A DNA stretch of 64,000 bases from positions 3,658,001-3,722,000 of the forward strand of contig NZ_CP162553.1 of the NCBI RefSeq assembly GCF_040939785.1, written 5' to 3'. The position numbers and the translations under genes are program-made. Below, piece by piece: positions 1 through 9,597 of the stretch (the first letter of the stretch is position 1; the number at the start of each line of letters is the position of its first letter). The DNA is from Bradyrhizobium lupini. Its GTDB lineage: Bacteria; Pseudomonadota; Alphaproteobacteria; Rhizobiales; Xanthobacteraceae. The notes beneath the pieces were generated by a model. The model saw nothing but the letters and a program-made list of their open reading frames with translations. It did not search any database and had not been told where the DNA came from.

Positions 1-25
1 TCGGCATGGAAGTTTTCCGAGGTGA

Positions 26-124
26 ATGAAAACGTCAGGTTCCGAATTGGCCAGCCTGGACAAAGAACCAGGGCGGGCCGACGTCAAGAAGATGAAGCAG
101 GAGGCGGACTTAGCTCGCCCCTGA
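26..124 (+). CDS. possible small protein, 32 aa, unknown function
   Basis: A short frame opens with ATG directly after an in-frame TGA and ends with TGA. The upstream GAGG lies close to the ATG (about 3 nt), so the ribosome site is imperfect. The predicted peptide is charged and helical, and from about residue 8 most codons end in G or C, as in real genes here. It runs convergent to hpf, beyond that gene's terminator. I recognise no family. It could also be the leader region of the next gene to the left on the other strand: an ATG-CCG-A at 7-5 (minus) would fit the start of ptsN, the usual neighbour of hpf, but the window ends there. Confidence 0.25.
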   Translation: MKTSGSELASLDKEPGRADVKKMKQEADLARP

Positions 125-204
125 TGTGGGGGGCTTCTACTCCAACGCAATCCCGGTGCCAACTCCCGCGTGCAGCTTTGCCCCGGTCATTGTTAAGGCG
201 GAAA

Positions 205-225
205 GGGGCCCCGGCGCGGGGCCCC
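205..225 (-). terminator. Rho-independent terminator of hpf
   Basis: A perfect 8-bp G/C stem (205-212 paired with 218-225) with a 5-nt loop is followed on the minus strand by a short T-rich run (complement of 198-204). It sits about 20 nt past the stop codon hpf would have if its frame were intact (246-248). The reading frame as sequenced runs straight through this hairpin, which argues that the frame is wrong there. Confidence 0.7.
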
Positions 226-245
226 CAGAGCGTCGCCCGACGGCC

Positions 246-862
246 TCACGCCTTGCCACCCACCTTGCCGTCCGTCTTGACCCCCGGGGGTCTATCCAGC
301 CGACATTGCCGTCGGCCCGGCGGTAAATGATGTTCACCCGGCCGGAGGAGCCGTGCTGAAACACCAGGCAGGGCGCCCCGCTGAGGTCGAGTTCCATGAC
401 CGCTTCGCTCACGGACAGCGGCTTCAGCGAGGTGGTGGCCTCGGCGATGATGACGGGGCTGTAGCCGGTGATCTCGTCCTCATCCTCACCCTCGCCCGGT
501 GCCTCCAGCACGTAGCTGGTGGCATCCATCGCGGCCAGCGCCGCGGAGGCGACATGGGCCTTGCGGGCGGAGCGATCCTTGAGCCGGCTCTTGTAGCGCT
601 TGAGCCGCTTCTCGATCATCACCAGCGCCTGGTCGGCACTGGCATAGGCGTCCGGTGCGTTGGAATCGGCCTCGAGCGTGATTCCCGAATCAAGATGCAG
701 CGCACAGTCGGTGCGGAAGCCGAAGCCGTCCTTGCTCAGCGTGATGTGACCAGAGTAATTGCCGTCGAAATATTTGCGCAGGACCTCTTCAGTCCGGTCG
801 TTGACGCGGCCGCGCAGGGCCTCGCCGACGTTGACGCTCTTTCCCGAGATGCGGAGAGTCAT
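246..862 (-). pseudogene. hpf: ribosome hibernation promoting factor, frameshifted near its C-terminus
   Basis: Long-form HPF/RaiA: an N-terminal domain that binds the 30S subunit, a linker, and a C-terminal dimerisation domain that drives 100S ribosome formation in stationary phase. The start chosen is the ATG at 862, with GAGG 5 nt upstream and the typical MTLRISGKS opening. The C-terminal domain is clear up to DGNVGWIDP. A run of five C and five G (281-290) follows, after which the frame as written gives a low-complexity Arg-rich tail running past the terminator to 137. Adding one base in that run gives a short Lys/Gly-rich tail and a stop at 246, about 205 aa in total, the normal length. 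It lies directly downstream of rpoN, the usual arrangement. A sequencing error and a real mutation cannot be told apart from one sequence. Confidence 0.85.
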
Positions 863-943
863 GTGAACCTCACTTGGTTCGTGCCTGGCCTGGATTTGGG
901 CCCGATAGCAGATCGAGAGTAGCGCGATTTCGCGCCGGCGCAA

Positions 944-2557
944 TCAGGCCGGTTCGGGATTGCGGGAGCGATCGGCCATGGCGGTGGAGACGACGTTACC
1001 AAGAGCGCTCTGCTTGTCGCGACGGCGTTGCACCGAGGAAGGAATGCGCATGGCTTCGCGGTACTTCGCGACCGTGCGGCGGGCGATATCAATGCCCGAG
1101 CCGCGCAAGCGTTCCACGATGGTGTCGTCGGACAGGATCGCGGAGGGCGCCTCCGCATCGATCAGCTGCTTGATGTGGTGGCGCACGGCTTCGGCCGAAT
1201 GAGCCTCGCCGCCATCGGCCGAGGCAATCGAGGCCGTGAAGAAATATTTCAGCTCAAACGTGCCGCGATTGGTCGCCATGTATTTGTTGGCGGTGACGCG
1301 CGACACCGTGGATTCATGCATCTGAATGGCGTCGGCGACGGCCTTCAGATTCAGCGGTCGCAGATGCGCCACACCATGGGTGAAGAAGCCGTCCTGCTGG
1401 CGCACGATTTCGGTTGCGACTTTCAGGATGGTGCGGGCGCGCTGGTCGAGCGCACGCACCAGCCAGGTCGCGTTCTGAAGCGCATCGGTGAAATACGATT
1501 TGTCGCCGTCCTTGCCGATCTTCTTCGAGAGCTGCGAATAGTAGGTCTGGTTGACCAGCACGCGCGGCAAGGTGTCGCTGTTGAGCTCGACATGCCAGCC
1601 GCCATCGGGTCCCGGGCGGACATAGACATCGGGCACCATGGTCTGGAGCCGGGCCGTGCCGAACTTCATGCCGGGCTTGGGATTGAGCCGGCGGATCTCG
1701 CCGATCATGTCGGCGATGTCCTCATCGTCGACGCCGCAGACCTTGCGCAAGGCTCCGATGTCGCGCTTGGCGAGGAGGTCGAGATGCTCGACCAGGGCCT
1801 GCATCGCGGGATCGTAGCGGTCGAGCTCGCGGAGCTGGATCGCCAGGCATTCGCTCAAATTGCGCGCGCAGACGCCGGGCGGATCGAATTTCTGCAGTAC
1901 GGCAAGAACATTCTCGACGTCCTGTTGCGATGCGCCCAGCCGTTCGGCGGCCTGGCCGAGATCCGGCGGCAGATAGCCGGCTTCGTCGACGAGGTCGATC
2001 AGATACTGGCCGATCATGCGCTGCGCGGCCCCGGTGAAGGCAACCGAGAGCTGCTCGGCGAGATGGTCGCCGAGCGTGGTCTCCGCGGCGACAAAGGCTT
2101 CGAGATTGTAGTCCTCGTCACCGGAGGCGCCGCCGCCCCATTCGGTGTAGGTGGTCGGCGCCGCATCCTGGGCGTTGCGCGCGGCCGCCTCGGCCGGTTC
2201 CTCGGAGAAGACGTTGTCCAGCCCGGTGTCCATGGTCTGCTCGATCTCGGCGCGGGTGCCGAGATCCTTGCTCATCCACTCTTCCTGGCCGGGCTCGAAG
2301 GCTTCGCCCGGGCCGCCGCCCGGCTCGTCGTTGTGGCCGCCGTCGCTGTCATTGAACTGGCCGGTCTCGGCCGGGCCCTCGCCCGCGGGCGGCTCGTCAT
2401 TGGCCCGTTCCAGCAGGGGATTACGCTCGAGTTCCTCTTCGACGAAGGTCGTGAGATCGAGATTGGACAATTGCAGCAGCTTGATCGCCTGCATCAACTG
2501 CGGCGTCATGACCAGCGACTGCGATTGCCGGAACTCTAATCTCTGCGAAAGCGCCAT
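944..2557 (-). CDS. rpoN: RNA polymerase sigma-54 factor
   Basis: Sigma-54 directs RNA polymerase to -24/-12 promoters (nitrogen, C4-dicarboxylate and other regulons) and needs AAA+ activators. The 537-aa protein has the full family layout: Gln/Leu-rich region I (residues 1-50), an acidic region II (about 51-150, many Asp/Glu/Gly), the core-binding region, the DNA-binding HTH, and the RpoN box ARRTVAKYRE at residues 492-501. The C-terminal tail beyond the box (36 aa) is longer than in E. coli. It lies between lptB and hpf on the same strand. The 80-nt gap to hpf allows cotranscription. Confidence 0.97.
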   Translation of the reverse strand: MALSQRLEFRQSQSLVMTPQLMQAIKLLQLSNLDLTTFVEEELERNPLLERANDEPPAGEGPAETGQFNDSDGGHNDEPGGGPGEAFEPGQEEWMSKDLGTRAEIEQTMDTGLDNVFSEEPAEAAARNAQDAAPTTYTEWGGGASGDEDYNLEAFVAAETTLGDHLAEQLSVAFTGAAQRMIGQYLIDLVDEAGYLPPDLGQAAERLGASQQDVENVLAVLQKFDPPGVCARNLSECLAIQLRELDRYDPAMQALVEHLDLLAKRDIGALRKVCGVDDEDIADMIGEIRRLNPKPGMKFGTARLQTMVPDVYVRPGPDGGWHVELNSDTLPRVLVNQTYYSQLSKKIGKDGDKSYFTDALQNATWLVRALDQRARTILKVATEIVRQQDGFFTHGVAHLRPLNLKAVADAIQMHESTVSRVTANKYMATNRGTFELKYFFTASIASADGGEAHSAEAVRHHIKQLIDAEAPSAILSDDTIVERLRGSGIDIARRTVAKYREAMRIPSSVQRRRDKQSALGNVVSTAMADRSRNPEPA

Positions 2558-2647
2558 GAAGCAAGAACCGATCCCAAAAGTTGGTCCGATTTTTGCTTAT
2601 CCTAGTCCAAGCCCGATGTACACGTCTTGACGAATTGGAAAAACGGG

Positions 2648-3646
<999 letters not shown>

Positions 3647-3912
3647 CCCCGCCTTCTAGCCTTTCGCGACGATCCTGCGCGGTCTTCGCGCGATCTGCCG
3701 CGCCGGCTTCAGGATTCGCCGACGCAGCATGAATGAAGGGATGTCTCATGCCCAGTGAAACACGCCCGAAAAGCGGCGAAGCCCGCTTCGAAAGCCCTTC
3801 GCGCTAGATACAGTCTCGGCGCGCAAGCTTCAACCTCGGATCGGCGATGATCGACCCAAGCGTCTGAAATCATTCTTCAAATTTACTTTGACGGGCTTGG
3901 GTCTACGCTGAC

Positions 3913-4632
3913 TTATTTGGGTTTAGTTGCGCCAGGCAATTGCAGAGGTCCCGCGCCGGGCTTGCCCGCGCCTCCGGATCCGCAATCATTGCCGCCGCCC
4001 TGCGGCAGCAGCGCCTGCACCCGGCCGCTATCGGATTCCACACGCGACACGCCCGTGGTCATGTCGACCGCCAGCCGGTCGCCGCGCAGCACGTTCTTGC
4101 ACTGCGTCAAGACGACGCCCCCGAGCATGGTGATGAGGTTGGTGCGGGTGTCGAACACGGCGGTCTCGCCCGTGACCACCTGGTCCTTCTGGGTGACGAC
4201 GACATTGCCGCGCGCCTCCAGTCGCTTGATCGAGGAGTTGCCGCCCGGTCCCGGCGTCGCCGACTGCATCGGCGCCCCCTTGGTCGCCTTTGCCGCAGGC
4301 TGTGGCGCGGCCGGCTTGTCGCCGCCCGAATCGTAAAACACCACCAGCGTCTTCGAGGTCATGGTGGTGTCGCCCTGAATGACCTTCACATTGCCGGAAA
4401 ACGTCGCTTCCTTCTTCTTGTCGCGCATCTCGAGCGAGGCGGCCTCGATCTGGATCGGCTGATCGCGGTTCTGCGAGAAGCCCTGCATCGCGTTGGGCAC
4501 GCCTTGCATCGTGCTCTGCGCGATCGCCGCACCCGTTGCGACCAGTGCGATGCCGACGGCGAGCGCGGCCGCACCCGGGATGACGCGCCGCTTGCCGTCG
4601 TTGCGCGGAAAAAACCTGATCATGAAAATCAC
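3913..4632 (-). CDS. lptA: periplasmic LPS transport protein LptA (OstA-like)
   Basis: LptA forms the periplasmic bridge that carries LPS to the outer membrane. The 239-aa product has a signal-like hydrophobic segment (about residues 18-40), then the OstA core, seen as repeated beta strands such as IQIEAASLEMRDKKKEATFSG and the later VTGETAVFDTRTN, with a Pro/Ala/Lys-rich insert between them. The GTG at 4632 overlaps the lptC stop by four bases (GTGA), so translation is probably coupled. An ATG three codons on is the alternative start. Confidence 0.88.
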   Translation of the reverse strand: MIFMIRFFPRNDGKRRVIPGAAALAVGIALVATGAAIAQSTMQGVPNAMQGFSQNRDQPIQIEAASLEMRDKKKEATFSGNVKVIQGDTTMTSKTLVVFYDSGGDKPAAPQPAAKATKGAPMQSATPGPGGNSSIKRLEARGNVVVTQKDQVVTGETAVFDTRTNLITMLGGVVLTQCKNVLRGDRLAVDMTTGVSRVESDSGRVQALLPQGGGNDCGSGGAGKPGAGPLQLPGATKPK

Positions 4633-5357
4633 TTTGAATTGGCGGACTTGTTCTGGGGCGTACGTGTCTTCGCAGCCGGCGCGGGTTCAGTCGGCGCGGG
4701 CTGAGCGGCGGCAGGATCGTCCAGCTTGTCGAGATGCATCACCACATTGCCTTCGAAGCGGATGACGTCGCCGCCTTCCGTGATCCGCAGCCGATCGGCC
4801 GTCAGCGTTCCGTTGGTCAGCTTGACGTCGACATGCTCGTCCGAGGAGACCGTGCCCTTGCCCATGTCGACGAAGGCCGAGTTCAGCCGCGCCTCGTAGC
4901 CGGTCGAGGTGCGCAGGAAGATGTCCTTGTGCAGGTCGAGCTGCTGCTGCTTGTTGTCGAACCGTCCAGTGCGGGCATCGAGGAACAGGGTCGATTGGTC
5001 TTCCATCAGCACCTTCGCGCGCAAATCATGGAGATCGACATGATCGGGATCGGTGATGTCCTGGGTCGCGGTCTTGGCCCAGAGCTCGTAGGGCCGCTGG
5101 TCCGGCGTGAAGCCGGACATGTGCGGCGATTCCATCGTGATCTTCGTGCCAGTGACCACGAGATTTCCGGAGTCGAGCTTCACGGGGATCTGGAACGGGT
5201 TGAAAATGGTCGAGATGAGGACGAGCAGACCCATGGTCGCGGCCACTGTCGTCGGCACCGCGATGCGCAGAATCCGCACTAGGCGGCTGTGGCGCGCCGC
5301 GCTGGCGAACTTCGCCGCGAGCGCGGCGTCGTAGGTGACATTGTGGGCCGAATTCAC
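4629..5357 (-). CDS. lptC: LPS export protein LptC
   Basis: Bitopic inner-membrane protein linking LptB2FG to LptA. It has 242 aa with one membrane helix near residues 27-50, then a periplasmic OstA-like beta-jellyroll domain and a Pro/Ala-rich tail. Translation starts at GTG (5357) with a strong AGGAG 6 nt upstream. It overlaps lptA by four bases and follows nrnC by about 140 nt on the same strand. Identity rests on the membrane anchor, the domain pattern and the position before lptA. Confidence 0.88.
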   Translation of the reverse strand: MNSAHNVTYDAALAAKFASAARHSRLVRILRIAVPTTVAATMGLLVLISTIFNPFQIPVKLDSGNLVVTGTKITMESPHMSGFTPDQRPYELWAKTATQDITDPDHVDLHDLRAKVLMEDQSTLFLDARTGRFDNKQQQLDLHKDIFLRTSTGYEARLNSAFVDMGKGTVSSDEHVDVKLTNGTLTADRLRITEGGDVIRFEGNVVMHLDKLDDPAAAQPAPTEPAPAAKTRTPQNKSANSK

Positions 5358-5500
5358 CTGGGCTCCTGAGGTGTCGTTCGCCTTGTCCGGCTGGCGGGCG
5401 CCCCATTGTAGCCGGCAACGCCAAAATATGCAGCCCGCGACAGGCCGTTACGAAAGTGTCTGAAACGGGGCGACCGCCCAGCTTGCCGCCACGCTAAACT

Positions 5501-6115
5501 CTAGGAATGCGCGAAAATGTCCTCTTCGGCCCAGCCCTGGAGATCGAGCAAAGCGCGGGTCGGCAGGAAGTCGAAACAGGCTTTGGCCAGCGCCGTGCGG
5601 CCTTCCCGCGCCAGCATGGCATCGAGCCGCTCGCGCAAGCCGTGCAGATGCAGCACATCGGAGGCGGCGTAGGCGAGCTGCGGCTCGGTCAGGCTGTCGG
5701 AACCCCAATCGCTCGATTGCTGCTGCTTGGAGAGGTCGACATTGAGTACCTCGCGCACGAGGTCCTTGAGGCCATGGCGGTCGGTATAGGTGCGGATCAG
5801 GCGGGAGGCGATCTTGGTGCAGTAGATCGGCCCGGTCATGACACCAAACGTCTGGTACAGCACCGCGACGTCGAACCGCGCAAAATGGAAGATTTTCGTG
5901 TTCGCGGGATTGGCCAAAAGCGCCTTCAAGTTCGGCGCGTCGGTATGACCTTTGGGGATCTGCACCACGTCCGCGCTGCCGTCGCCGGGCGAGAGCTGCA
6001 CCACGCAGAGCCGGTCGCGATGCGGGTTCAGGCCCATGGTCTCGGTGTCGATCGCCACCGCTCCGGTATAGCGGGACAGATCGGGCAGGTCGCCGCGGTG
6101 CAGGCGTACGGTCAT
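5501..6115 (-). CDS. nrnC: NrnC-type 3'-5' exoribonuclease (RNase D-like, nanoRNase)
   Basis: A 204-aa DEDDy exonuclease. Exo I is DTE (D23, E25), Exo II contains FDVAVLY (D82) and Exo III is YAASD (Y149, D153). It lacks the HRDC domains of full-length RNase D and matches the short NrnC family of alphaproteobacteria, which degrades dinucleotides and nanoRNAs and replaces Orn. It starts the cluster running into lptC-lptA-lptB-rpoN. The assignment to NrnC rather than generic RNase D rests on length and taxon. Confidence 0.85.
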   Translation of the reverse strand: MTVRLHRGDLPDLSRYTGAVAIDTETMGLNPHRDRLCVVQLSPGDGSADVVQIPKGHTDAPNLKALLANPANTKIFHFARFDVAVLYQTFGVMTGPIYCTKIASRLIRTYTDRHGLKDLVREVLNVDLSKQQQSSDWGSDSLTEPQLAYAASDVLHLHGLRERLDAMLAREGRTALAKACFDFLPTRALLDLQGWAEEDIFAHS

Positions 6116-6262
6116 GGCGTTTCAAACCTCAATCGAATCGGTGCGCTTTGCAGGCTAATCCCCGGGACAGATGCTGGCGAGGGCCGGCCGCGATGTATCC
6201 GCTGGCAGCCGCCGGCGCAAGCATCAGGCGCGGCTGGTCATACAGAGCCGCGGCGCCAGTCG

Positions 6263-7786
6263 TCATTGTCTTTTGGCTTCGCCGGCCAAACCGGATTGCG
6301 GCCTGACGTAAACGGTCTCGTAAGCGCCGGTGTATTGCTCGCGCCAGCCTCGCCGCTCCACCAGAAATCGCCGCAGCTGTTCGTGCGCCTTGACCCACAG
6401 CACGGCGTCGATCCGGTATTTGTCGAGCACCATGTCCCACGCGGCTTCGTCGATCTCCCAGCCCACCAGCTTGAAATAGTCGCGCAGCAAATCGTCCGGA
6501 TAGGCGGTCGCGGCGCGACCATCGACGAATGGGGGGACGGTGCCGTGCGTCGCGAAGATCAGGTAGCCACCGACGTTCCAATTGTTCAGGACCCGCCGAC
6601 CTGCGAGATGCTTTTGCAGATAGCCGGCATCTTCGCTCGACAGCATCGGCGGAAGTGCGAGCGCCGGCGCAACGTTCAAATAGGCCATCGGCAGGGTGCC
6701 GAGACCGACGATGCCGGCGGCCAGCAACGCTCCCCTGACGTCCCGACCGGTGAGACGCTCAGGCAGCAAGCGGCTGAGGTGAAGCGCCATCGGCGCGGTC
6801 GAGAAGATGAAGAAAAAAGCGATGTACCTGAACTGATACAGCCCCAGAATCAGGAACAGCCAGGACATCAATCTCGGCTCGAGCGGGATCGGTCTGGAGT
6901 TTCTGTAGCGAAGCTCGAGCGCGACGAAGGCCAACATGTACAGGATGCCGGGAATGCTGCCCGGCATTTCCATGTTGTGATAGTAGGACAGCCATTCGCC
7001 GATATTGCCCTGGACGAAGTGCCCCATAGTCGCGGCGGCACCGGCATAGATATTCCAGCCAAGCGGATTGACGAAGGTCGCGGCAAGGCACCCGATCCCC
7101 GCGAGAGCAAGAATCCTGAGGTCGGCCCAGGCCGCTCTGAGCACGGCGCCGCCGCAGAAGACGCCGATCACGAAAAAGCCGAGCAGAAAACCGCCGTGCA
7201 GATTGGCCCAGAGCACCATCAACACGGGAAGCACGAACCATCGCGTTCGTCGCAGGCATTCGCGATAGAAGACGACGCAGAACAACATCGTGCATGCATT
7301 CGGCGAGACCGCGAGATACATGTTCGGCGAAGCTTCGTAAGCGGGATAGAGCAGGCAGGCCAAGAAGACCGAGACGCAGACCGCGATCGCCGACGCGCCG
7401 TAGCCGAGAGAGATCGCGGTCAGGATGCCGACGATCGCTGCGCCGCAGGCCACCGTCAGCAGGACGAGGCCGCCGAAGCCTGCGTATTGAAACGTCGCAC
7501 TGGCAAGCGCGTCCCAGAGCCAGGACAGGTTGAGCCATGGCTTGTCGCCGTGGGTGAACGACCAGGGGTCGCGGAGCGGGATGGCGTTGCGTTCCCGGAT
7601 GATATCTCCGGCCGCCAGATGCCAGCCCAGATCGTAATGGCCGAGCAGAAGCGGCGCGTTCAAGACGTAGAACAGGCAGATGAACGAGATCAGGAACAGA
7701 TAAATTCCCGATCTCAGGAGAAACGGGCTGATCGCGTTCGCAGCCTTGTCGAATGCCGGCTCGTGCCAGACCTGATGCTGATCCAC
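6263..7786 (-). CDS. polytopic membrane protein, possible GT-C-like, function unknown
   Basis: About 507 aa with ten or more hydrophobic segments, then a soluble C-terminal part of about 110 residues containing NNWNVGGYLIF and PPFVDGRAATAYPDDLL. That arrangement, with an early HYDLGWHLAAGD loop, recalls uncharacterised membrane proteins related to the GT-C glycosyltransferase fold, but no family-defining catalytic motif is certain. The frame extends upstream to an ATG at 8011, but that extra Arg-rich 75-residue stretch looks non-coding. GTG at 7786 with GGGGGAAG before it is the better start. No neighbour suggests a pathway. Confidence 0.65.
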   Translation of the reverse strand: MDQHQVWHEPAFDKAANAISPFLLRSGIYLFLISFICLFYVLNAPLLLGHYDLGWHLAAGDIIRERNAIPLRDPWSFTHGDKPWLNLSWLWDALASATFQYAGFGGLVLLTVACGAAIVGILTAISLGYGASAIAVCVSVFLACLLYPAYEASPNMYLAVSPNACTMLFCVVFYRECLRRTRWFVLPVLMVLWANLHGGFLLGFFVIGVFCGGAVLRAAWADLRILALAGIGCLAATFVNPLGWNIYAGAAATMGHFVQGNIGEWLSYYHNMEMPGSIPGILYMLAFVALELRYRNSRPIPLEPRLMSWLFLILGLYQFRYIAFFFIFSTAPMALHLSRLLPERLTGRDVRGALLAAGIVGLGTLPMAYLNVAPALALPPMLSSEDAGYLQKHLAGRRVLNNWNVGGYLIFATHGTVPPFVDGRAATAYPDDLLRDYFKLVGWEIDEAAWDMVLDKYRIDAVLWVKAHEQLRRFLVERRGWREQYTGAYETVYVRPQSGLAGEAKRQ

Positions 7787-8560
7787 CGCTTCCCCCACGA
7801 CAATGCGAGCCCGATGGCTCCGCGCTCGCCGACGGCCGGATGCGAGCCTGCCCGCTGACTTAGAGCTAGTTTGTCTAAAGCGGGGTAAATTCGGACGATG
7901 CAACCGAGGGGGGATTGGCGGAATGAAATTCCGCTCAACGGCGGGCTTCCGAGCCCTCCCAAGCAGCTGTTTACACTTGGAAATCTTCAAAGCGGACCTG
8001 CATCGTCTCATCCCCGAGCTGTTATTAATCGCATTGCTGGAAAATGCCCGAAATCGCTTCAGCTACCGGTTTCGGCAGCGGCGGCGGCGCAGTCACCGGC
8101 TTCGGGGGCGGAGGTGGTGTCACCGGCGGGAGCGATTCAACGACTTGGGTTGGGTGTGGTGCCGAGGAAAGGACTCGATCGTCACCTTCAGTTGTCCAAA
8201 TGGAGGCCCGCGAGACCGCGACCGCGCAGCGTGGAGATCGCCAGTGCGTGCCTTAAGCGGTCCCGCCGTCATTATTCGTCAGCGTAGCTCCTGTTCCACA
8301 TTCAGGTGAACCAACGCTGGGCCTTCGATGACCAAAGTTGCATGTATCACCTATTGGTCGAAAATCCCGTAAGTCAGGTCAAGGCACATCAAAGGCATTG
8401 ATTGGAAAGGCGTAGCCGAAGCCGCATACCCCCTCGTTTTCCCTTCGCACTCGCCGTCCGGCCCTTCCGCCACACCCGCCGGTCTACCGTCTCGCTGAGC
8501 TTCATGCGCTCGCAGCGGTGTTCTGTTCCATATTTTCGATGCGCCGAACGGAGATCTCCA
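7787..8560. other. low-coding-density interval with tRNA-end fragment
   Basis: No convincing complete gene lies in this 770-bp stretch. A minus-strand frame from about 8252 to a stop at 8025 reads as a Pro-rich protein tail (many PPP and KPV) but has no ATG and no ribosome site. The same bases on the plus strand encode a Gly-rich frame from 8044. At 8157-8177 there is a copy of a tRNA 3' end. I read the interval as the flank and left edge of an eroded integrated element. Confidence 0.45.
8157..8177 (-). repeat. displaced tRNA 3'-end copy, candidate att site
   Basis: Twenty of 21 bases match 9348-9368, the CCA end, acceptor arm and T-arm start of the tRNA-Leu gene, in the same orientation. 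The rest of a tRNA is not present next to it. Partial tRNA 3' ends of this kind are the usual footprint of tRNA-targeting integrases. The single mismatch falls in the acceptor stem, so the copy could also derive from another tRNA gene. Confidence 0.5.
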
Positions 8561-9046
8561 ATGAAGCTCAAACTTGCCGCCGCGATGCTCGCCGCAAGCC
8601 TCCCGCTCGCATCGATGGCTTTCGCCCAAGGCATCGCGCCAGCCGAACTTGCGGTGATCGATGGCTGCCTGAAGACCGCGGAGAAAACCGGCGGTTTCGG
8701 CGGCGCGTGCGTTGGGCTCGTCGCCGACCCCTGCATCAAAGCGGCAGAGGGCGCGAATGACGATGTCGCCAAATGGAAAGCCTGCGCGGCGCGCGAACTC
8801 GCCATTTGGACGCAGAAAACCAATGAGGCACTAAAGAAGGTTCAGGCCGGCGGGTTCGCCGACGCGATCAAGGCGATCAATGACTCGCAGAAAACTTTCG
8901 CCGCGTCGCGTGATGGCTTCTGCGCGGTCTTCGACAAGGTCGATCCCGGCATGTACCGGGGCAGCGCGAGCTACTGCCGCCTGCGCGAGACCGCGAACCG
9001 CTCGCTGAGCCTGATCAAGCTCGGCGCTGCGGTCAACGAGCACTGA
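8561..9046 (+). CDS. small secreted Cys-containing protein, weakly LprI-like
   Basis: A 161-aa product with a clear Sec signal peptide (MKLKLAAAM to about ASMAFAQG) and five or more cysteines in the mature part. The stretch around KACAARELAIWTQKTNEALKK loosely resembles the Cys/Asn-helix pattern of LprI/DUF1311 periplasmic proteins, but I cannot confirm the family. The start at 8561 is set by GGAG 7 nt upstream and by the signal peptide. An in-frame upstream extension from 8402 is Arg-rich and unlikely. It sits alone between the displaced tRNA end and the tRNA-Leu gene, so it may be cargo of a former element. Confidence 0.65.
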   Translation: MKLKLAAAMLAASLPLASMAFAQGIAPAELAVIDGCLKTAEKTGGFGGACVGLVADPCIKAAEGANDDVAKWKACAARELAIWTQKTNEALKKVQAGGFADAIKAINDSQKTFAASRDGFCAVFDKVDPGMYRGSASYCRLRETANRSLSLIKLGAAVNEH

Positions 9047-9129
9047 AACCTCTTAGGCGCTTGGGGTCATCAGCTTTGCCGACCTTTTCCCACATAGCGA
9101 TGACGGCTTCGGCCGCGAGCGCGGTGGAC

Positions 9130-9260
9130 GTCGTTCATAGCTCACCTGGTATCCGGGCAACGGCTGTCGGCGCGTAGCGCTTGCCTGAGCGACTGAAGCC
9201 AGCCGCCTCCAGATCGCCTGCGATCCGAGCCGACCCGACGAGCGATGTAGGCCATTCGGT
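9130..9260 (-). pseudogene. fragment of a site-specific recombinase
   Basis: On the minus strand a frame reading IAGDLEAAGFSRSGKRYAPT followed by AVARI strongly resembles the linker region of large serine recombinases, where 'IA-x-L-x-x-x-G-hydrophobic-x-T-x-x-G-x-x-W/Y-x-x-x-x-V' is typical. It stops after GEL at about 9138. Neither catalytic domain nor start is present. It lies just past the 3' end of tRNA-Leu, where integrase genes of tRNA-targeting elements usually sit. Confidence 0.4.
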
Positions 9261-9313
9261 ACGCCATGAGCGCCGTGCCTCGGTTTTGAGTACCGGTCAG
9301 CAACTCAAATTCC

Positions 9314-9337
9314 CTGCAAAAGCGATTTCAATCGCTT
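9314..9337 (-). terminator. terminator-like hairpin after tRNA-Leu
   Basis: A 7-bp stem (9331-9337 paired with 9320-9326) with loop TGAA is followed by TTT on the minus strand, 10 nt beyond the CCA end of the tRNA gene. Position and T-run fit a tRNA terminator, though the T-run is short. Confidence 0.45.
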
Positions 9338-9347
9338 GAGTAGGAGA

Positions 9348-9434
<87 letters not shown>

Positions 9435-9597
9435 ATGCCGGTTAGGCACGGAGGCGGTTACTACGGTTCGGTGACGCGGTTGTCAATTCATGCTTGAACC
9501 CCGCTTCGGGATGCGGATTGCGCATCGCAAACCGGCCCGATACAAACCTGACGAGACGCACTCTTCCCGCAGGATATGGACCCCAGGAATGGATCCC

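Noticed and set aside
5507..7858. 783-residue plus-strand open frame
   Set aside because: It is antisense to nrnC and the membrane protein, with His/Arg/Gln-rich composition typical of shadows in high-G+C DNA.
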